A stretch of DNA of 64,000 bases, taken from NCBI GenBank assembly GCA_038521625.1, contig JBCBKP010000005.1, positions 1 through 64,000 of the forward strand, written 5' to 3'. The number at the start of each line of letters is the position of its first letter. The first letter of the stretch is position 1. The notes below the pieces were generated by a model. It worked only from the letters and a program-made list of their open reading frames with translations, ran no database searches and was not told where the DNA came from. The translations under genes and the position numbers were made by a program. This DNA comes from JBCBKP01 sp038521625. Lineage in GTDB: Bacteria; Planctomycetota; Phycisphaerae; Phycisphaerales; UBA1924. This document shows, piece by piece, positions 40,075 to 49,191 of the stretch.

Positions 40075-40890
40075 ATGGCTGAGATCAGCGCCAAAGACGT
40101 CATGAGCCTGCGCAACCGCACGGGCCTCGCGATGATGGAGTGCAAGAAGGCCCTGGCCGAGGCCGAGGGCGACGTCGACAAGGCCGAGGAGCTGCTGCGC
40201 AAGAAGCTCAAGGGCAAGATGGAGAAGCGGGCCGACCGCGCCGCCGGCGAGGGCCGCGTCGCGGTGGCGCTCGCGGGCGACGGATCCGCGGCGGCGATCC
40301 TCGAGCTGCGGGCGGAGACCGACTTCACGGCGAAGAACGAGCAGTTCATCGAGACCGCCGACAAGCTCGCCGCGATGGCGCTCGCCTCGGGCTCCGACGG
40401 CGACGTCGCACAGAACGCCGAGATGGAGTCGATGATCGACGCCATCCGCGCCAAGACCGGCGAGAACATCTCGATGCCGCGGGCCCGCAGGGTGAGCGGC
40501 CAGGGCGGGACGACGTTCGGCAAGTACGTCCACCACGACGGCAAGACCGGCGTGCTGCTGGTCGCCAGCGGCGACGTCAGCACCGACGACCTCGCGAAGG
40601 TCGGCATGCACGTGACCGCCGCGGTCCCGCGCCCGCTCGGGCTCTCGCCCGACGAGATCCCCGCGGACCTTGTCGAGAAGGAGAAGAAGTTCCGCATCGA
40701 GCAGGCGGTCGAGAGCGGCAAGCCGCAGGAGATCGCCGAGAAGATGGTCGAGGGCGGGATGAAGAAGTTCTTCGCCGAGGTCGCCCTGCTCGAGCAGAAG
40801 TTCGTGATGGACGAGAAGCAGTCCATCAAGCAGTTCGTCGCGCCCGGCGAGATCACCGCGTTCTTCCGCTGGGAGGTCGGCGAGGGCTGA
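40075..40890 (+). CDS. tsf: Elongation factor Ts
   Basis: The GDP-exchange factor for EF-Tu. The protein has 271 residues. The N-terminal UBA-like domain is V-M-S-L-R-N-R-T-G-L-A-M-M-E-C-K-K-A-L. The core begins with T-D-F-T-A-K-N-E-Q-F, the EF-Tu contact. It follows rpsB by 99 bases in the standard order and is closed by a terminator 28 bases after the stop. Confidence 0.97.
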   Translation: MAEISAKDVMSLRNRTGLAMMECKKALAEAEGDVDKAEELLRKKLKGKMEKRADRAAGEGRVAVALAGDGSAAAILELRAETDFTAKNEQFIETADKLAAMALASGSDGDVAQNAEMESMIDAIRAKTGENISMPRARRVSGQGGTTFGKYVHHDGKTGVLLVASGDVSTDDLAKVGMHVTAAVPRPLGLSPDEIPADLVEKEKKFRIEQAVESGKPQEIAEKMVEGGMKKFFAEVALLEQKFVMDEKQSIKQFVAPGEITAFFRWEVGEG

Positions 40891-40917
40891 GCCCCGCGGG
40901 CGACCGGATCGGATCGA

Positions 40918-40941
40918 CGCCCCGCCCCGGCGGGGCGTTTT
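40918..40941 (+). terminator. Intrinsic terminator of rpsB-tsf
   Basis: A 7-bp stem CGCCCCG/CGGGGCG (40918-40924 and 40931-40937) is followed directly by TTTT. Confidence 0.75.
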
Positions 40942-40999
40942 CATGCGCACGCCCGAACCGATACGCTCTCCGCGGACGAGCGAGCGCGAGGAGGCGTGC

Positions 41000-41626
41000 A
41001 TGGCGGTGGCGGGAGCACAGACGGGCGAGCGGTACACGATCCGGCAGAAGATCTTCAAGATCTTCGGCAACCGGTTCCACATCTACGGAGAGGGCGGCGA
41101 GCTCGTCGGCTACTGCGCACAGAAGGCCTTCCGCTTCCGCGAGGACATCCGCTTCTTCACCGACGAGTCGATGGGCACCGAGCTGTTCAGCATGAAGGCC
41201 CGGACGATCCTCGATTTCTCGACGACCTACGACGTCGCGCTCCCGACCGGCGAGACCCTCGGGTCGCTCCGACGCAAGGGCTTCAAGTCGATGATCCGCG
41301 ACGAGTGGATGGTCTTCGACGAATCAGGGGCGGACCTCGGACGGATCCGAGAGGACTCCACGACCGCGGCCGTGGTCCGCCGGCTCTTCGAGCCGGCGGC
41401 GATGTTCATGCCCCAGAAGTTCCACGTCGAGGACCTCTCGGGCGCGAGCAAGGCGATCTTCCGGACGCATTTCAACCCGTTCGTCTACCGTCTCGGCATC
41501 ACGGTCGTCGAGGAGGACGAGCGATTCGACGACATCCTGATCCTCGCGTGCGCCTGCCTGATCGCCACCATCGAGGGGCGGCAGAGCGGCGGCAGCGGCG
41601 GGACGGGCCTGTTCAGCGGCGATTGA
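41000..41626 (+). CDS. LURP-one-related / Tubby-C-like protein
   Basis: The protein has 208 residues from ATG 41000, with GAGGAGG seven bases upstream; an ATG at 40943 would overlap the terminator. It begins M-A-V-A-G and has R-Y-T-I-R-Q-K-I-F-K-I-F-G-N-R-F-H-I-Y, the usual opening of the family. Repeated strands follow (Y-C-A-Q-K-A-F-R-F-R, F-S-M-K-A-R-T-I-L-D-F, L-G-S-L-R-R-K-G-F), then a hydrophobic C-terminal helix. The fold resembles the phospholipid-scramblase/Tubby barrel. The physiological role of bacterial members is not known. Confidence 0.75.
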   Translation: MAVAGAQTGERYTIRQKIFKIFGNRFHIYGEGGELVGYCAQKAFRFREDIRFFTDESMGTELFSMKARTILDFSTTYDVALPTGETLGSLRRKGFKSMIRDEWMVFDESGADLGRIREDSTTAAVVRRLFEPAAMFMPQKFHVEDLSGASKAIFRTHFNPFVYRLGITVVEEDERFDDILILACACLIATIEGRQSGGSGGTGLFSGD

Positions 41627-41654
41627 GCCGATCCGACACGCAGGAGACCAACCC

Positions 41655-42416
41655 ATGACGATCGACCCACCCACCAACGACCTGATGGACCGCCGCACCG
41701 CCCTGCTCGGGCTCGGCGGACTCGCCGGCGCGGGCACCCTGCTCGCCGGGGGCTCGGCCTCTGCCTCGGTCCTCTCGCAGCCGTCGCTCGGATTCGATCG
41801 GGCGACCGGCGAGTACGCCCTCCCCGAGCTGCCCTACGCCTACGACGCCCTCGAGCCGCACCTCGACGCCCAGACGATGGAGATCCACCACGCACGCCAC
41901 CACGCGGGCTATGTCCGCGGCCTCAACCGGGCCGTGCGCGCGCTCCGCGACATCCGCGAGGGGCGCGGCGAGATCGGTCTCGTGAAGCACTGGTCACGCG
42001 AGGTCAGCTTCCACGGCTCCGGGCACGTCAACCACACGCTGTTCTGGTTCGGGATGAAGCCCGAATCGGACGGCGGCGGCGGCTTCCCCTCGGGCCGCCT
42101 GGCCGAGCAGATCGACCGGGACTTCGGCAGCTTTGCCCAGTTTGCCGCGCACTTCAAGGCGGCTTCCGCCGCGGTCGAGGGCTCCGGCTGGGGCTGGCTG
42201 GTTTGGGATCCGATTGGTCGATCGCTGCTCGTGATCCAGGGCGAGAAGCAGCAGGACATGATGATGACCGGGGTGGTCCCGCTGCTCGGGGTCGATGTCT
42301 GGGAGCACGCGTACTACCTGCGGTACCAGAACCGGCGGGCCGAGTACATCGACGCCTTCATGCGCGTGATCGACTGGCCCGAGATCGGGCGGCGATTCCA
42401 GGCGGCGACCGCCTGA
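41655..42416 (+). CDS. Superoxide dismutase (Fe/Mn) with Tat signal
   Basis: The protein has 253 residues. D-R-R-T-A-L-L-G-L-G-G-L-A-G-A-G-T begins a twin-arginine signal, so the enzyme should be exported folded. The mature part (from about residue 40) has the four ligands: His in M-E-I-H-H-A-R-H-H, His in G-H-V-N-H-T-L-F-W, and Asp and His in G-V-D-V-W-E-H-A-Y-Y. W-G-W-L-V-W-D and R-A-E-Y-I-D-A-F complete the family pattern. Iron or manganese preference cannot be read by eye. A strong terminator follows 39 bases after the stop. Confidence 0.93.
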   Translation: MTIDPPTNDLMDRRTALLGLGGLAGAGTLLAGGSASASVLSQPSLGFDRATGEYALPELPYAYDALEPHLDAQTMEIHHARHHAGYVRGLNRAVRALRDIREGRGEIGLVKHWSREVSFHGSGHVNHTLFWFGMKPESDGGGGFPSGRLAEQIDRDFGSFAQFAAHFKAASAAVEGSGWGWLVWDPIGRSLLVIQGEKQQDMMMTGVVPLLGVDVWEHAYYLRYQNRRAEYIDAFMRVIDWPEIGRRFQAATA

Positions 42417-42455
42417 CGCCCCGCGAACCCCGCCAGACCCTGCACACCGGAACCC

Positions 42456-42485
42456 TGCCCCGCCCAGCCGCGGGGCATTTTTTTT
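42456..42485 (+). terminator. Intrinsic terminator of the superoxide dismutase gene
   Basis: Stem TGCCCCG/CGGGGCA (42456-42462 and 42471-42477) with an eight-base loop is followed by eight T residues. Confidence 0.85.
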
Positions 42486-42705
42486 GCCTAGGTCGCTTGC
42501 GGGGTGCCGGTTGTGTGGCATGTTTCGGTCGTCTTGTCTCTCTCTCCTCTATACCAGCCGCGGGCGGAAACACGCGTGGCTGGTTTCGAAGCCGGCCTCT
42601 GAACGGGCGGGCGACAGCGAGCCTCACAGTCAATGAGCGAAGCCCACGGTTGCGACCCGGAGGGCTTTGTTCATTTTTGGGGACTCGGCTTCCGGCCCGC
42701 CGGGG

Positions 42706-43668
42706 CTACTCGACCTCCCAGCACGCGACCCGGTGGCCGTCAGACTTGACCTCCAGCGGCGGCATCTCCTGCCGGCAGCGGTCGGTCACCAGCGGGCACC
42801 GGCCCGCGAACGGGCAGCCCGGCGGCGGGTCGAGCGGGCTGGGGACGTCGCCCTCGAGCACGGCGAGGGGGCGCCGGTCGTCGGGGTCGTCGATCGGGTT
42901 GGCCCCGAGCAGGGCCTTGGTGTACGGGTGGGCCGCCTGGCCGTCGATATCGGTGGTCTCGAGCTCCTCGACCACATGGCCCAGGTACATGACCAGGACC
43001 CGGTCGCAGAAGTGCTCGACGACCTTCAGGTCGTGGCTGATGAAGAGCATCGTCAGGCCGAACTCGGCCTTCAGGTCGCTCATCAGGTTCAGCACCTGGG
43101 CCTGCACCGAGACGTCGAGCGCGCTGACCGGCTCGTCGGCGACGATGAAGCTGGGCTTCACGCTGAGCGCCCGCGCGATCCCGATCCGCTGACGCTGGCC
43201 CCCCGAGAACTCGTGCGGGAACCGCGACGCGGCGTCGGGCCGGAGGCCGACGGTCCCGATCAGCTCGGTGATGTAGCCCTCGACCTCGTCGTCCGCGACG
43301 ATGGCGTGGAAGCGGATCGCCTCCTTGAGCGCCTGGCCGACGGTCAGGCGCGGGTTCAGTGAGGAGTACGGGTCCTGGAAGATGATCTGCATCTTCCGCC
43401 GGTATGGCATCAGCTGGTCGTGGTTGAGGCCCGTGAGCTCGTCGCCCTCGTAGGCGATAAGGCCCGCGGTCGGCTCCATCAGGCGGAGCAGGGCCTTGCC
43501 GAGCGTGCTCTTGCCGCAGCCCGACTCGCCGACGACACCGAGGATCTCGCCGGTGGCGATGTCGAACGAGACGCCGTTGACGGCGTGGACGTGCTTCTGC
43601 ACGCGGTTGAGCACGCCGCCGCGGACGGGGAAGTGCTTGACGAGATCTCGGACTTCGATCAGGGCCAT
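42706..43668 (-). CDS. Oligopeptide-type ABC importer, ATP-binding subunit (OppF/DppF-like)
   Basis: The protein has 320 residues. Walker A is G-E-S-G-C-G-K-S-T, the signature is F-S-G-G-Q-R-Q-R-I-G, and Walker B is in F-I-V-A-D-E-P-V-S-A-L-D. The C-terminal oligopeptide-transporter extension is present: H-P-Y-T-K-A-L-L and C-P-F-A-G-R-C-P, with the cysteines that in this family hold an iron-sulfur cluster. It pairs with the OppD-like subunit encoded 16 bases upstream. It is the last gene of the five-gene importer run, and a weak hairpin lies near 42640-42670. Confidence 0.93.
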   Translation of the reverse strand: MALIEVRDLVKHFPVRGGVLNRVQKHVHAVNGVSFDIATGEILGVVGESGCGKSTLGKALLRLMEPTAGLIAYEGDELTGLNHDQLMPYRRKMQIIFQDPYSSLNPRLTVGQALKEAIRFHAIVADDEVEGYITELIGTVGLRPDAASRFPHEFSGGQRQRIGIARALSVKPSFIVADEPVSALDVSVQAQVLNLMSDLKAEFGLTMLFISHDLKVVEHFCDRVLVMYLGHVVEELETTDIDGQAAHPYTKALLGANPIDDPDDRRPLAVLEGDVPSPLDPPPGCPFAGRCPLVTDRCRQEMPPLEVKSDGHRVACWEVE

Positions 43669-43684
43669 GTCGGCGGCGGGTCCT

Positions 43685-44710
43685 TCAGTCGGTCGCGCCG
43701 ACCGTCAGGCCGGCGGTGGTGTCGAGCGGGTAGAAGCAGCGGCACGCCCGCCCGTCTTCGGTCTCGATCAGCTCGGGTTCCTCGCGCACGCAGCGGTCGT
43801 GATCCGACTTCGTGCAGCGCGCCTCGAACCGGCAGCCCTCCGGAAGTTCCATCAGCGAGGGCACCATGCCGGGGATCGTCGCCAGCTTGGCGCCGGCCCG
43901 CTTCTTGCCACGCTTGGGGATCGACTCGAGCAGCGCCCTGGTATAGGGGTGGCGCGGCTCCTTGAAGATCTCGTGCGCCGTGCCCTTCTCGATGGCCCGG
44001 CCCGCGTACATCACCATCACGCGGTCGCAGACCTGGGCGACGACGCCGAGGTCGTGGGTGATCAGCACGATCGCGGTGCCGGTCTCCTTGCGGAGTTTCT
44101 CCATCAGCGCCAGGATCTGCGCCTGGATCGTGACGTCGAGCGCCGTGGTCGGCTCGTCGGCGATCAGCACCTCGGGGTCGCAGGCCAGCGCCATGGCGAT
44201 CATGACCCGCTGGCGCATGCCGCCCGAGAGCTGGTGCGGGTACTCGCGCGCGCGGCGCTCCGGCTCGGGGATCTCGACGAGGCGGAGCATCTCGACGACG
44301 CGTTCTCTCCGCTGTGCCCCGTTGAGGTCGGTGTGGTACTTCAGGGCCTCCTCGAGCTGCCAGCCGACGCGGAACACCGGGTTGAGGCTGGTCATCGGCT
44401 CCTGGAAGATCATCGCGATGCGGTTGCCGCGGACCGTCCGCATGACCTTCTCGGGCGCGTGGGCCAGGTTGATCCCGTCGAAGAGGATCTCGCTCTCCGG
44501 CGCGATCCGGGTGACGTGCTCAGGCAGCAGCCGCATGATCGACTTGCTCGTCACGGTCTTGCCGCACCCCGACTCGCCGACGATCCCGAGTGTCTCGCCG
44601 CGCCGGACGACGAAGCTCACGTCGTCGACGGCGGTCACGAGCCCGGCGTCGGTCCGGAACCGGGTCGTCAGCTGGTTCACCCGGAGCACGATGTCGTGGT
44701 CGTCGGGCAT
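43685..44710 (-). CDS. Oligopeptide-type ABC importer, ATP-binding subunit (OppD/DppD-like)
   Basis: The protein has 341 residues. Walker A is G-E-S-G-C-G-K-T, the signature L-S-G-G-M-R-Q-R-V, and Walker B L-I-A-D-E-P-T-T-A-L-D. H-D-L-G-V-V-A-Q supplies the switch His. The Cys-rich extension C-R-F-E-A-R-C follows H-P-Y-T-R-A-L-L. It energises uptake together with the OppF-like partner. The permease gene ends two bases upstream. Confidence 0.93.
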   Translation of the reverse strand: MPDDHDIVLRVNQLTTRFRTDAGLVTAVDDVSFVVRRGETLGIVGESGCGKTVTSKSIMRLLPEHVTRIAPESEILFDGINLAHAPEKVMRTVRGNRIAMIFQEPMTSLNPVFRVGWQLEEALKYHTDLNGAQRRERVVEMLRLVEIPEPERRAREYPHQLSGGMRQRVMIAMALACDPEVLIADEPTTALDVTIQAQILALMEKLRKETGTAIVLITHDLGVVAQVCDRVMVMYAGRAIEKGTAHEIFKEPRHPYTRALLESIPKRGKKRAGAKLATIPGMVPSLMELPEGCRFEARCTKSDHDRCVREEPELIETEDGRACRCFYPLDTTAGLTVGATD

Positions 44711-44712
44711 GC

Positions 44713-46314
44713 TCAGCTCACGTGCTTGGGGTCGAACGCGTCCTGCAGCGCGTCGGTGAAGATGTTGAACGCCAGGACGAGCAGGAACATGAAGAACGTC
44801 GCGGCGCCGATCTGCCAGAAGAAATCGTTGACGACCTGGCTGGCGCCCTGCTGGATCATGATGCCCCAGCTCGCGCCGTCCTTGAGCCCGAGCCCGAGGA
44901 ACGTCAGGATCACCTCGCCCTTGATCGCGGCGATGAACAGCAGGCTGAAGTTGATGAAGAGCAGGTGCACGGTGTTCGGCAGCACGTGGCGGAGCAGGAT
45001 CCGCCCCCGCCCGAAGCCGAGCGCCGTCGTCGCCTGCACGTACTCCAGCTCGCGGATCTTCAGCGCCTCGCCCCGGACGACGCGACCCGGCCCGACCCAG
45101 TACGTCACGCCGAACGCGACGTAGAGCGGGATCAGCGTCGATTCGACCGGCGAGCCCAGGAACAGGAAGGACAGCACCGCGAGCAGCACGAGGTACGGGA
45201 TCGACGTGATCATCGAGTAGAGCCAGTTGAAGACGTGATCCGTCGGGCCGCCGAAGAACGCCGCGGCCGCGCCGAACACGCCGCCGAAGCCGACCGCGAA
45301 CAGCGCCGTCACGAGCCCCACCTGCATCGCGACATAGCTGCTGTACATCGCGCGAATGAGGATCGACCGGCCCTGCTTGTCGGTGCCGGCGAGGAGCTTG
45401 AAGCCGTACTCCAGCCCGCGGAGACCGGTCGGCTCGGGGAAGATCACGCCGATCGCGTCCCAGAGCTCCGGCAGCGTCGCCCGGATCTTGTCGAGGATCG
45501 GCCGCTCCGCCTCGCCCGCCGCCTCGAGGTACCCGTCGAGCAGCCCCAGCGAGCCGAGGTCGATCTCGCCCGCCGAATCGGCGAACTCGATCTCCTCGCC
45601 GAGATCGAACAGCGGCCCCGAGCCCAATCGCGAGATCGGGCTGTCCTCGCCGGCGGCGCGCGTGTAGGACTCGATCGCGTCCGCGAAGTCCTGGATCGAG
45701 AACGCGAGCTCCTCCTGGGCGATCAGCAGCCCGTCCTCGTCCGGCGATTCGGACTCGAGCAGCGCGGCCAGCTCCGCCCGCGCGCTCTCGATGTCGCGCA
45801 CGGCGACGGGGAGGGAACGCAGGCTCTGCAGCCGCCGGCGCAGGTCGACGATCTGCTCGAACGGTCGCTCCGCCTCGGCGAGGAGCCGCTCGAGCTCGCC
45901 GATGTCCGTCATCGCGAACGGGCGGTCACGCCACGCGACGTCGTAGAGGGCGTCCCGATCGGTCCGATCGCTGTCGGGGTCGAGCCGGCGGACGGCCGCG
46001 AGGCCCTGGCGCGCGATCTCGAGGTACTCGTCGGCGGCGCCGAGCTGGCGCTCGGGCGCGGGCATCAGCCCGAATCCCGGCATCTCCTGAGGCCCGACCG
46101 GCTGGCGCGTGCTGCTCGTCAGGAACAGCCCCGTGATCGGCGTGCCCTCGAGCGTGAACGCGTCGGACCGGGCGCCGGCCCAGTTGATCAGATTCACGCC
46201 CGCGATCCAGACCGAGAGCCCCACGTACGCCGCGATGATCACCAGGCTCGCCATCGCGAGGCGGTTCTTGCGGAACTTCCGCGAGCCGCGGGACCGGAGC
46301 AGCTTCAGGATCAC
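44713..46314 (-). CDS. Oligopeptide-type ABC permease (OppC/DppC-like) with large extracytoplasmic insertion
   Basis: The 533 residues compare with about 300 in typical OppC proteins. The first span (A-M-A-S-L-V-I-I-A-A-Y-V-G) is followed by ~260 residues of mostly helical, Glu/Leu-rich sequence before the permease core begins at G-T-D-K-Q-G-R-S-I-L. The core holds five spans and the coupling loop A-L-G-F-G-R-G-R-I-L-L-R-H-V-L-P. The insertion lies between span 1 and the core, so it should face the periplasm and may contact the binding protein. The start overlaps the OppB-like stop by four bases. Confidence 0.92.
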   Translation of the reverse strand: MILKLLRSRGSRKFRKNRLAMASLVIIAAYVGLSVWIAGVNLINWAGARSDAFTLEGTPITGLFLTSSTRQPVGPQEMPGFGLMPAPERQLGAADEYLEIARQGLAAVRRLDPDSDRTDRDALYDVAWRDRPFAMTDIGELERLLAEAERPFEQIVDLRRRLQSLRSLPVAVRDIESARAELAALLESESPDEDGLLIAQEELAFSIQDFADAIESYTRAAGEDSPISRLGSGPLFDLGEEIEFADSAGEIDLGSLGLLDGYLEAAGEAERPILDKIRATLPELWDAIGVIFPEPTGLRGLEYGFKLLAGTDKQGRSILIRAMYSSYVAMQVGLVTALFAVGFGGVFGAAAAFFGGPTDHVFNWLYSMITSIPYLVLLAVLSFLFLGSPVESTLIPLYVAFGVTYWVGPGRVVRGEALKIRELEYVQATTALGFGRGRILLRHVLPNTVHLLFINFSLLFIAAIKGEVILTFLGLGLKDGASWGIMIQQGASQVVNDFFWQIGAATFFMFLLVLAFNIFTDALQDAFDPKHVS

Positions 46315-47300
46315 GAGAGCCTCACCCTCGGGTCGACGAGCGCGTAGAGCACGTCGGTCAGGATGACCGTGAAGATCACCGCCGCCGCGAGGATCGCGAC
46401 GGTCGCCTGAACGACCGGGAAGTCACGCGCGACGATGCCGTTGATGAGCATCCGGCCCATGCCGGGGATGTTGAAGTACTGCTCGACGAGGATCGAGCCG
46501 GTGATCAGGAACGGCAGGGTGATCGTGATCCGCGTGATGATCGGGATCAGCGCGTTCTTGAGCATGTGGACGCCCATGATCTTGGCGTCGCTCGCGCCCT
46601 TGGCCCGCGCCGTGACGATGTGGTCCTTGCCGGCCTCCTCGACCATGACCGCGCGGTAGAAGCGGGTGTCGTACCCCATCGCGACGATCACGCCGATGAG
46701 CACCGGCAGCATGCAGAACTTCACCCAGTTCCAGAGGCTGATCCCGCCCTCGCCCTCGAGCACGCCGATCACGGGCTGGTAGCCCTCGACCTCGAACGGC
46801 GTCACGCCGAGCCGCTGCCCGAGCACGTACGCGCCGAAGTATTGCCCGATGATGATGTAGACCAGGTAGCTGACCGACATCCCGAGCACCGCCGAGAACA
46901 TCAGGCCCCGGTCGAGCCACCGCCCGCGGTTGAACGCGCAGATCAGCCCGATGCCGATCGAGATCGTCGCGGTGATCACCAGCGAGGGGATCGTGATCAT
47001 CAGCGTCGGCGGGATCGCCGAGCGGATCATCTTGCCGACGGGCACGCTCTGGTCCCAGCTCCGCGCCGCGAAGTCGAGCGTGAAGACGTCCTGCAGGAAT
47101 ATCCCATACTGCGTCAGGAAGGGTTTGTCGAGCTGCAGGCTCTCCTTGACCAGGCGGATCTGCTCCGGGGTCGGGTTCTTGCCGAGCTGCTGCGCGATCG
47201 CCTCGCCCTGGTTGATGCGGAGCAGCAGCATCACCGCCAGGAGAATGCACAGATACAGCGGGATGTAGTACAGCACCCGCCGGATGACATACGCCCACAT
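46311..47300 (-). CDS. Oligopeptide-type ABC permease (OppB/DppB-like)
   Basis: The protein has 329 residues. The first span (Y-V-I-R-R-V-L-Y-Y-I-P-L-Y-L) is followed by a periplasmic stretch and five further spans. The coupling loop is A-R-A-K-G-A-S-D-A-K-I-M-G-V-H-M-L-K-N-A, the EAA motif, and the C-terminal Y-A-L-V-D-P-R-V is typical. It heterodimerises with the OppC-like subunit encoded immediately downstream. Confidence 0.95.
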   Translation of the reverse strand: MWAYVIRRVLYYIPLYLCILLAVMLLLRINQGEAIAQQLGKNPTPEQIRLVKESLQLDKPFLTQYGIFLQDVFTLDFAARSWDQSVPVGKMIRSAIPPTLMITIPSLVITATISIGIGLICAFNRGRWLDRGLMFSAVLGMSVSYLVYIIIGQYFGAYVLGQRLGVTPFEVEGYQPVIGVLEGEGGISLWNWVKFCMLPVLIGVIVAMGYDTRFYRAVMVEEAGKDHIVTARAKGASDAKIMGVHMLKNALIPIITRITITLPFLITGSILVEQYFNIPGMGRMLINGIVARDFPVVQATVAILAAAVIFTVILTDVLYALVDPRVRLS

Positions 47301-47342
47301 GGTCCCTCGGCCTCCTTGCTCGGCGATCCGCTGCCGCGGGCG

Positions 47343-49127
47343 TCAGGGCAGCCGGGACTCGTCGACGTCGAGGAACTTGATCCAGGCGGTGAACCGCTCG
47401 GTCGGGCGGCAGTTCAGGAGCCAAGGGTTGATCAGGTAGTGCCGCTTGCGGGCCATCGAGCCGATGTACGGCACGTCCTCGAGCAGCATGTCGCGCATCC
47501 TGACGTACACCTCGGTCCGCTCCGGGCCGGGGAGCATCGTCAGGATCTGCTGGTACATGCGGTCGTACTCGTCGTTCTTGTAGTTGTAGTGGTTCGAGCC
47601 GGGCGACTCGTTCGGGCCGTAGAACAGGGCCAGGTTGTTCTCGGCGTCCGGGTAGTCCGAGGACCAGGCGAAGGTGAACATCGGCGCGTTCTTGCCGTTG
47701 ACCGTCTCGATCAGCGTCGAGAAGTCCACCGGGTAGACGTTGACCCGGACGCCCACCCTCGCCAGCTGCCGCTTGGTCAGCTCGCCCATCTCCATGTTCA
47801 GCGAGTTCCGCGTCGTGTAGTACGCGATCGGGTCGAGCCCGTCGCCGTCGGGGTAGCCCGCCTCGGCGAGCTTCTGACGCGCGAGCTGCAGGTTTGGGCC
47901 GCGGTACGGGTTGACCCGCTCGCCCTCCTCCGGGTGGCCGTCGAGGTTCGGCGGGATCGGGCCGTCGTAGACGATGTTGTTGCCCGAGTAGAACCGGCGG
48001 TTGAACTCGTCTAGGTCCATCGCCAGGCTGATCGCCTGACGCAGGAGCTTGCCGCGCTCGCCGGCCGGCGCGCCGAGGACCTCGTCCTCCATGTTGAAGC
48101 CGCGGAAGATGAAGTCGAGCAGGCGGGCGTTGTGGAACTGCACGCCCTCGGCCGCGAAGGACGGGCGCAGGTCGCGCGTCTGCTCGTCGAACGCCTCCTC
48201 GTAGTACTCGTCCGGGACCTGGATGTAGCCGACCTGGCCCGACCGGAACTGCAGCCACATCGGCTGGTCCTGCGGGAACATCGTGAACTCCAGGCGGTCG
48301 ACGAACGGCGCCGCACGCCCCGCGTACCGATGCAGCCGCTTGCGCCGGTCCTCGCGGCTCCACTCGCTCCGCTCGGGGTAGAGCACCTCGTGGTAGTTCG
48401 GGTTGGTGACGAGGTGCAGCTTCTGCTTCGGCACCCAGTCGCCGGTGTCGACAAGCATGAACGGGCCGGTCCCGACGGGGTTGAAGCGGAAGTCGTCGCC
48501 GTAGTACTCCACGGCCTCACGCGCGACGACCGCCGTCTGGAACATCGTCAGCTTCCAGAGGAACTGCGTGAGCGGCTTGGTCAGCGCGACCTCGAACTCG
48601 CTGTCGCTGATCTTCCGGAACCCCGAAACCGGAGCGTCGTAGTCGAACGACCCCGCCGCGTTCTGCTCCTCCTGGAAGGCGTCGAATCCCTGGATCTGGT
48701 TCTGGAGCAGCCAGTAGTTCTCGAGCTTGTGCTTGGCGTCGACGACCCGCTTCCAGGAGTAGAACACGTCGTCGGTCGTGATCTCGCGCCCTCGGCCGCC
48801 GGGGAAGCAGGCGTTGTCGTGGAACCGCACGCCGTCCTTCAGCCGGAACCGCCAGGTCTTGCCCCCGTCGTCCGACGTCGGCAGCTCGGCGAGCAGCAGC
48901 GGCTCGTAGACGTACGGGTCGGAGTACTTGTTGACCAGCAGCGTCTCGTAGATCTGCGAGACCGCCATGTTGTCGTAGGTCGTCGAGCCCTCGACCGGGT
49001 CCAGGCTCTTCGGCCCGTCCGTCCGGATCGCGAGCCGCAGGACCTTCTCGTCTTCCTGCGCGATCGCCGGCGCGGCGAACCCGAGCATAACGAGCAACGC
49101 AAAGAGCACGATCCGGATCGAACGCAT
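47343..49127 (-). CDS. Extracellular solute-binding protein, family 5
   Basis: The protein has 594 residues from ATG 49127, with GGGAGG eight bases upstream; the longer frame at 49160 lacks this. The signal peptide is M-R-S-I-R-I-V-L-F-A-L-L-V-M-L-G followed by A-P-A-I-A-Q. The mature protein shows the SBP_bac_5 pattern: S-L-D-P-V-E-G-S-T-T-Y, G-K-T-W-R-F-R-L-K-D-G-V-R-F-H-D, G-T-G-P-F-M-L and R-Q-A-I-S-L-A-M-D. It is the first gene of the importer run. The ligand could be a peptide, oligosaccharide or metal complex. A LacI-type palindrome 18 bases upstream of the start hints at a sugar-linked ligand. Confidence 0.93.
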   Translation of the reverse strand: MRSIRIVLFALLVMLGFAAPAIAQEDEKVLRLAIRTDGPKSLDPVEGSTTYDNMAVSQIYETLLVNKYSDPYVYEPLLLAELPTSDDGGKTWRFRLKDGVRFHDNACFPGGRGREITTDDVFYSWKRVVDAKHKLENYWLLQNQIQGFDAFQEEQNAAGSFDYDAPVSGFRKISDSEFEVALTKPLTQFLWKLTMFQTAVVAREAVEYYGDDFRFNPVGTGPFMLVDTGDWVPKQKLHLVTNPNYHEVLYPERSEWSREDRRKRLHRYAGRAAPFVDRLEFTMFPQDQPMWLQFRSGQVGYIQVPDEYYEEAFDEQTRDLRPSFAAEGVQFHNARLLDFIFRGFNMEDEVLGAPAGERGKLLRQAISLAMDLDEFNRRFYSGNNIVYDGPIPPNLDGHPEEGERVNPYRGPNLQLARQKLAEAGYPDGDGLDPIAYYTTRNSLNMEMGELTKRQLARVGVRVNVYPVDFSTLIETVNGKNAPMFTFAWSSDYPDAENNLALFYGPNESPGSNHYNYKNDEYDRMYQQILTMLPGPERTEVYVRMRDMLLEDVPYIGSMARKRHYLINPWLLNCRPTERFTAWIKFLDVDESRLP

Positions 49128-49144
49128 GGGCGGAGCCTCCCGTC

Positions 49145-49156
49145 GTAAACGCTTAC
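49145..49156. promoter_or_regulatory. LacI-family-like operator palindrome
   Basis: GTAAACGCTTAC is an imperfect palindrome with a central CG and the A-A-N-C-G-N-T-T core typical of LacI/GalR operators. It lies in the 64-base divergent gap between the ABC importer and the phosphatase gene. The regulator is not in the window. Confidence 0.4.
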
Positions 49157-49191
49157 GCACACTGTTAGCGGCGAATGTTGATCAGGATGCT

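Noticed and set aside
42630..42680. A terminator for the ABC importer
   Set aside because: The AAGCCC/GGGCTT stem has a long loop with mismatches, and its T-rich tail is on the plus strand, not the importer's strand.
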